This document shows, one piece after another, positions 58,230 to 64,000 of a stretch of DNA of 64,000 nt. A program made the position numbers and the translations under genes. Positions within the stretch are counted from its first letter, which is position 1. The number at the start of each line of letters is the position of its first letter. This DNA is from Anadara kagoshimensis. Taxonomy: Eukaryota > Mollusca > Bivalvia > Arcoida > Arcidae. Location: assembly GCA_021292105.1 (NCBI GenBank), contig CM037870.1, positions 9,149,558 through 9,213,557 of the forward strand, read 5' to 3'. The notes beneath the pieces are model-generated. The model made no database searches, had not been told where the DNA came from, and was given only the letters and a program-made list of their open reading frames with translations.

Positions 58230-58525
58230 CTCAGGGATATTGCAAGCCTAGGCTTATCAAGGCCTTTAAAAAGTGTTATGGTCGTCATCACAGTTTTGTT
58301 GATAAGTTTGATGTCTCTGTGTCCAAGATTTCCCTGGATATATTTGATGTCCCATAGTCCCACGTTCCTTTCACACAATTTTGATTAGAAGCTAGCTAAA
58401 CAGGAGGTGTTTACCCTTCCAGAGCACCCAGCCTCACTTCCCTGGTGGAAGTTCACGTATCAAACCTAACTTGTCAGTTCCAAAGTTTGTTGTGATTCGG
58501 GCAAGGATTAGTATGTTTGTTTTAG
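58230..58525 (+). mobile_element. YIDD-RT element 3' end, 5'-truncated
   Basis: Begins in the last RT codons (CTCAGGGATATTGCAAGCCT) and runs to GGATTAGTATGTTTG; lacks about 15 bases around the tail's GTGGCGGGTG. Confidence 0.85.
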
Positions 58526-58529
58526 ATAT

Positions 58530-59640
58530 TATTGCTACTGAATTTTAGACCCCCAAACGTAAGATGAAGCAACTGGCTAAATGGCAAGTAAGTGCAGTTC
58601 AAGTAAATACCCATATACGATTTACTTTTTTTAAAAAGGGACATTAGTGGTCAAGTGATCTTAAAGCGTGCGCTAACAGATCACAGTGCATGTAGCTGTT
58701 TAGTTATTAGGTTCGACAGTTTGCCAGTTCGCTTCCTAATTTGACCGTTTTGTCATAAGAGACGTTTCAATTATGTTGTCTTTCAAAACATGTAAGAAAT
58801 ACTAAAACTTATACTAGTAATAAAAAAAACTAATAGTCACAAAATACAGAAATGAAATGTAAAGGCTGATATCTGCCATCGTACTTTTAGCTATCATTGA
58901 AAATATTGTCAAAGAATAGAAATAATGCCATCTAGAGGTAAAACAATATTCCATTAAACAATCAAATTAAGCGATTATTACATCAAATACAATTAGGTTT
59001 AAACAAGCAAAAATATACACGTATTCATATTACAAAAGTAAACATATCGGGTAACTGGATATGATTTTGTACAACTATATTGCGTTAGGTCAGAGAGTCC
59101 TGATAACTTAACTGTTTTATGAGGCTATGTGTTACGGTATTACTAATTAATTATTTAATACCCAAAGGTCACTGATAATTGTAGCCATTATCACACGTAT
59201 ACGATCTCTATAACGAGTTATTGAGCTACAAGCCCAAGTTTTAATAGGCGTGTTTTACTTCACGTAACCTTATCTGAAGGACTTTGATGTGCGTGGGATG
59301 GATACTGTCTAACATTTTTATCTAATAAATATATCTTTCTAATGCTTCAACGGAATTTATTTTGGTGTTTTAGGCTGGTTACATAATGAATTAAAACTCC
59401 AAGTTTATTACATTTGTGGTCTAAAGCATTTAGTTTCAGACTAGAAGTCAAGTGCAATTGGCTAACGATTTATTTTTGTTCTTGGCATCTGGCATTCTTA
59501 TACGTCTTCTGTCTAGTGCAGAATCACCCATTCTGTAAAGGTCAGACCAGAGATATTCATTCATTTTAAGAAATATGTAATTAACTTGAAGAAAGGTTAA
59601 TATGGATACAACGTAAATCCATATTGAACGTTTGCCAATA
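58530..59640. other. Non-genic stretch
   Basis: No exon or repeat recognised. Confidence 0.5.
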
Positions 59641-59644
59641 ATAC

Positions 59645-59865
59645 CAATCAAAAACAAACATACTTAACCATGTTCGAATCACAATCCAGATGCAAAGTAA
59701 AAACTTTGGAACTGACAAGTCAGGTTAGACACGTGGACTGCCACCAGGGAAGTGAGGCCGGGTGCTACGGAAGGGTAAGCACTCCTATTTAGCTAGCTAC
59801 GTGTGTAATCAAAATTGTGTAAAAGGAACATGGAACTATGGGACATCAAGTATATCCAACACAAA
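59645..59865 (-). mobile_element. YIDD-RT element 3' tail
   Basis: AAACAAACATACTTAACCAT, CCACCAGGGAAGTGAGGCCG, GTGCTACGGAAGGG and TGGAACTATGGGACATCAAG on the minus strand; among the best-preserved tails. Confidence 0.85.
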
Positions 59866-59999
59866 CAAAAATAATACCGGCTCTAGATAAAACAAACCCT
59901 GACATCAAACATAGGATATTGAAAAATAAAACGTGGTGTTCCAATAGTAGTACATTGTAGTTCAAATACCCATAACCATTCTAATGGTAGAGGCTGCGG

Positions 60000-60370
60000 T
60001 GGCCTAATGGATAAGATGTCAGTCTACAAATCCAGGGTCTGCAACCGCTGTAAGTTCGAGCCCCGCTCAGACCACATGTGGAAAAGTAAAATTCCCTTGC
60101 CGTTAGCCTTTACTGGTTCGCCTGGTATCAGTGTAATGTGACTGTGGGGGTGGTACGCTTGTCTGCGGCGTACTGACTCTGTGAGCTAGCACGTTAAAGT
60201 CGCCCCGAGTGCGCGCTGGTACAAGACCGACCATACAACACACTCACACTTCACATGCATACACAAACTTGTTCATAGATTAATCCATAGAGATTAATAA
60301 ATTAGTTCTCGTTGCGAATAGCTGATAATTGCTGATGCGACAGTAAGCAACATTCAACCAACCAACCATC
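60000..60370 (+). mobile_element. tRNA-derived SINE, full-length looking
   Basis: The head GCTGCGGTGGCCTAATGGAT (box A, tRNA-Arg-like) and box B TAAGTTCGAGCCCCGC, a GC-rich body (GTACGCTTGTCTGCGG, CACGTTAAAGTCGCCCCGAG), and a 3' end CAACCAACCAACC. Confidence 0.8.
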
Positions 60371-61244
60371 TAATGTAATATAGGAATAAATGGCATTGAC
60401 ATTCAATGCTTGAAACTTACTTAACAATTATAACCAAACAAATTCAAATCAAACAATAGAATAATTTTCAATAGATTCAATAAGGATTAATTACATACGT
60501 TCTTTTAAGCTATACAAATAACACATATTGTATTTTATATACATAATACATAACTACATACACAAACAAACCAGAAAGTGAAATGTTTGAAAACATAAAA
60601 ATACTTGTAATAGCATGGCCAAAATAAATTTAAAAAAAAAGCAAACAGAAAGCAACTTAAAACTAGTTAACAGCAGCAACAAAATGTCCCAGCTATCGGC
60701 GTGGCACAAAGTGGCATAAAATGTCAGACCACTGGTTTATCAGATTTTGGATTCAAGCAATAAGACAATGCACTCATATATTTCCTGCAACTTATTTGAC
60801 ATCTGAGAAGCAAACTATACTTCATTGACAACTACAAAGAGTATAAGATATACGTTATATGTGTCAGACACCAATTACGTCTTATCCTCGGGGTTTACTC
60901 GTCTATAAGTCGCGGAGTGTCCTTTATAATGGAATATCATTTATATATTTTATACGTTCATATAAGTAATATTAGCCCAGTCTTTTTCAAAGATAGCATT
61001 TCTAAAGCTAAGAACCTTTATTAGTTGACAACAAAGGAATATAACAGATTGAGATGGATGCGGTCTCTAATTCAATGATACTTGAAATAAAAGTCTTTAA
61101 AGTTGCTTTAAATAGCTCCATCCTTAAATCGTTTGTTTAATATTTTAATTCTGCCTTGAATTATTGCTTCTTCATACGAGCATTGTACTCCTGTTAGGGA
61201 GTTGCTTTGGTATTTTGTGCATGTATACGATGAAATTGCATTTT

Positions 61245-61338
61245 ATACCAGTGTTAATTTTACAGCACTAGACGACTGTTTCAGAATAAAGTTCCGCATC
61301 AGTCGTGCTTAGACCAAAATTGTGAAACCAAACTTTTT
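61245..61338. repeat. Right arm of a 3.2-kb-apart inverted repeat
   Basis: ATACCAGTGTTAATTTTACA, GCACTAGACG and GACCAAAATTGTGAAACC, inverse of 58024-58098, with about 15 extra bases in the middle. Confidence 0.7.
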
Positions 61339-61591
61339 CAAGGGGTATAAAAGTTTTGACGGTTTTTTTAACACCATCATCACTACCACACCCATTAGGC
61401 TATTAGTAGTGATGTAATACTATATACTATTATGTTTTAAGTTTATAAATGTAATAAAAAATGCTACAATGCAAAAATCAAATGCATTCAAAATTACAAC
61501 AAAAATAATAGAAGTAGTGTTGTTTTAGTTGGTGATGTTATTGTTTGTATTGTTGTTTTTAGAGCTGGTGTTTTTGTTGATGTTTTCGATG

Positions 61592-61598
<7 letters not shown>

Positions 61599-61660
<62 letters not shown>

Positions 61661-61662
61661 AA
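61599..61662. repeat. (CT)n(GT)n microsatellite
   Basis: About 26 CT units followed by GTGTGTGTG. Confidence 0.95.
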
Positions 61663-62429
61663 TTGCAGGTGATTATCTTTTCATTTATTTTATTGAAAAT
61701 GTTCAAACTTATTGTGTTTAAAATAGTTTCATTGCAAGTACTCTTGGTGATCAAACTTTATAAATTATATATTAGGAATATTTGTTTCTTTGCCTCAATA
61801 TTCGTAAATGCTTCAACATTCAAAAATACTCAACTTTCGACAACTAATTAATCACTCTACCAATGGCCTCTTTCCAGTGATATGCTTCGAAAGCTTTGCA
61901 TAGTGTAATGATATAATGTTTGAAAATTTCTGAATGGAATATTAAAACATGTTTAATATATGATACCATAGACATTTATGACATGACAATAGCAGCAAAT
62001 GCTTTTGTGATATTTGCAGATTTTTGGAAATATCATGTTTGCTGTTTATGAATATTTTATCATTTTATCAATTTTATCAGATTTTAGTTATGAACACACC
62101 AGAAAAACGTAAAACTAAATCTGATATTCATCTTACCCATTAGAGCATTACAATCGGTCAGACAATCGGGTGGACAATGGGGAAAATAAAAATACGTTTA
62201 TGATAAATGTTACTTCATTTTTAAATGAGTCAGAACAGCATTGACATTAGTTTTATAGAAAATGAGATAAGGATTTGCTGGTGGGTTGGGGCTTGTTTTT
62301 CACACTTGACACATTGATATTTCACCATCCTTTATTGCTCCATCATGAAAACTTTTTTTTCTTTTTGTTCCTATATATATTAAAGATGCTATCAGAAATA
62401 TTGTGTAGGTAGTATCAGCATTATTTCAG

Positions 62430-62475
62430 TAACGTTGCGAATAGCTGAATTAACGCTGATGCGGCTGTACACTCG
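62430..62475 (+). mobile_element. SINE fragment
   Basis: CGTTGCGAATAGCTGAATTA then CGCTGATGCGGC repeats a piece of the SINE at 60312-60345. Confidence 0.5.
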
Positions 62476-63749
62476 GAACGCCAAGTCGGCAATTTCCACA
62501 AATTGTGTTTCGGCTTTACAAATTTTGTATCCTTCCGCCGTATGGAAATTTGGGATTACTTTTTGACAAGTGTCTGAGGGGCGAAAAGACACCCGTTTTT
62601 AAACCTATATTGGGACATAATGAAGTAAAGTTTATCGATGAAACTTTTGAATTATATGCCGAATAAACAACAGTTTGAGATTTAATTTTCAATTTAGCGA
62701 TAAGATACTGTTATTTACACATTTTTTCGGATTTCTTGATGACAATCAATTTCTTTTCGCAATTGCCCCAAAATTTTCGACAATCTTTAAAACTTGGACG
62801 AATTTTGTGTACACAAAATTACCACTTTATATTGTGTAGAATGTGACATCACACAATTAGAATTAAATTCAATTAGGAATGGTTTCTGAGCACGACCTGT
62901 TAATATCTTAAAAACCCGAAAGACTGGGTAGTACATTTGGTTGTCAATGAAAACAAATATGGCTGCCCCCGCGATGATCGATGCTTCAATATCAAGTTTC
63001 AAATGACGTTGCAACTAATTTTAATAACACTCACGTGATAACGATTTCAAATTTATTTATTTATATATTTAATTGATTATTTATTTATTTAATTATTTAT
63101 TTATTTGCCTATCTCACTACAGAATCAGATGAATTTACAAAAGAAAAAGAGACATTTATTGCTATAATTAAAGTAATTTTTTGTGAATATTAGAAATGCT
63201 AAGTGTATTTTTAAATTTTTAGCTTGCTAACATGCATTTAATTGGATATTATATTTTCAAATATATTTATAACATATACTGTGGCATTTTAACACATAGA
63301 TTTGGACAACTGAATGGTCATTGTATATTGGATTTCTATTAACATTTGAAGAAAAATGACTGTGTTTTGCATTTTCATAATTAAATAGCTACATGAGTAG
63401 TGTTTCAGTTACAGATGCAGCAAGAATTCTCATCACTTAATGTCTTTAAATTCATTACATGTTTATGGATTGTTTGAATTTTATAATTGTTGTTTTAACA
63501 TGTTAAACCAATGTTGGGCTGTCAAAAGCTATACCATACATATCATGTATTCCCATCAAGCCAGCCTATTCTGGCATGGCAGTATCTATGTAGCCTTATA
63601 CTTATGTTTATCATACCTCAACTGCTCCCCACCAAGATTTCTTAAAACTTGAACACAAACACCTGAGAAATGGTAGTGGTTATTATTGCCTGGTACTATG
63701 CCTTTAGATATGAATATTCTGTAAAAGTGATGGTCTTAAGACTGCTGAC

Positions 63750-64000
63750 TCCAGTTTAACATTCATTCCTTATTTGAGATTTTCCTCAACTTGAATTTAG
63801 CAAATTTGAAAGCTGAATACTTTTTTTCTGTATTCAAGATGTTCATAAATTTAAGGGGACATTTTGAAGACCATTCTTGAGGATTTGTTCACATTTATAT
63901 TCAAATTTTGTTGAAACTTTATTTTCAGTTGCATAAAATTGTTTCAAAAGTTGTCAGATTTCAATTAAGGAAAATCTTAGTTTAGGAATGACTGTAAAAC
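63750..64000. mobile_element. MITE with ~40-bp inverted ends, copy 3, reaches the window end
   Basis: CCAGTTTAACATTCATTCCT at the left and AAGGAAAATCTTAGTTTAGG, AATGACTGTAAAAC at the right edge. The oldest-looking of the three copies; its last bases may lie outside the window. Confidence 0.75.

Larger units (their letters stand above)
60371..63745. other. Non-genic stretch
   Basis: No gene seen. It holds the repeats listed separately and a TTTA/ATTT-rich patch at 63050-63105. Confidence 0.5.

Noticed and set aside
60000-60075. tRNA-Arg-like gene
   Set aside because: It continues directly into a SINE body ending in CCAA repeats; no discriminator/acceptor pairing.
61494-61754. Minus-strand frame with a long RERERE run
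   Set aside because: Produced by the CT microsatellite.

Overview
The window is animal nuclear DNA, AT-rich, with small exons, GT-AG introns and a heavy load of repeats. The best guess is a bivalve mollusc. This rests on an innexin (an invertebrate gap-junction family), a double death-effector-domain caspase, a bacterial-type DUF218 gene of the kind I remember from bivalve genomes, and tRNA-derived SINEs whose 3' end (ATATAAGTGAAATATTCTTG, then GACGTTAAACA) I associate with molluscs. The species cannot be named from the sequence alone.

Host genes lie only in about 11.3-25.6 kb, all on the + strand. (1) An innexin gene (11456-13513, two coding exons, TATA box and poly(A) signal) has its reading frame displaced between two compensating indels. 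(2) A three-exon YdcF/SCO4629-like DUF218 gene (15658-18037) encodes 223 residues. (3) A nine-exon initiator caspase of the caspase-8 type (19633-25575) encodes 541 residues: two DEDs, a Pro/Thr/His-rich linker, p20 with His365 and Cys408, a VETD processing site, and p10. Its last intron only keeps frame if it uses a GC-AG boundary. The three genes are unrelated in function and there is no operon logic; they are neighbours only.

The rest is repeats. 0.14-5.24 kb is bounded by imperfect inverted repeats and holds three RFX-type X-box palindromes about 400 bp apart. 7.0-9.75 kb is an element whose core is about 15 copies of a 145-bp monomer in a 435-bp higher-order repeat; every monomer carries clustered nuclear-receptor half-sites. 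From 15.9 kb onward there are about twenty pieces of one retroelement family with a YIDD reverse transcriptase, mostly its 3' end. Two minisatellites (49-bp and 46-bp units) are reiterations of that element's terminal sequence. 30.8-39.8 kb is a direct tandem duplication of a 4-5 kb block, each copy holding one broken RT fragment flanked head-to-tail by 3' tails. Several miniature inverted-repeat families are scattered through the window, including a set of about 60-bp near-perfect palindromes. From 40 to 64 kb I find no host gene I can defend, only two weak unrecognised exon candidates near 49.5 and 51.4 kb.

Coordinates of exons were read by hand from splice signals and phase; repeat edges are approximate to about 10-20 bases.
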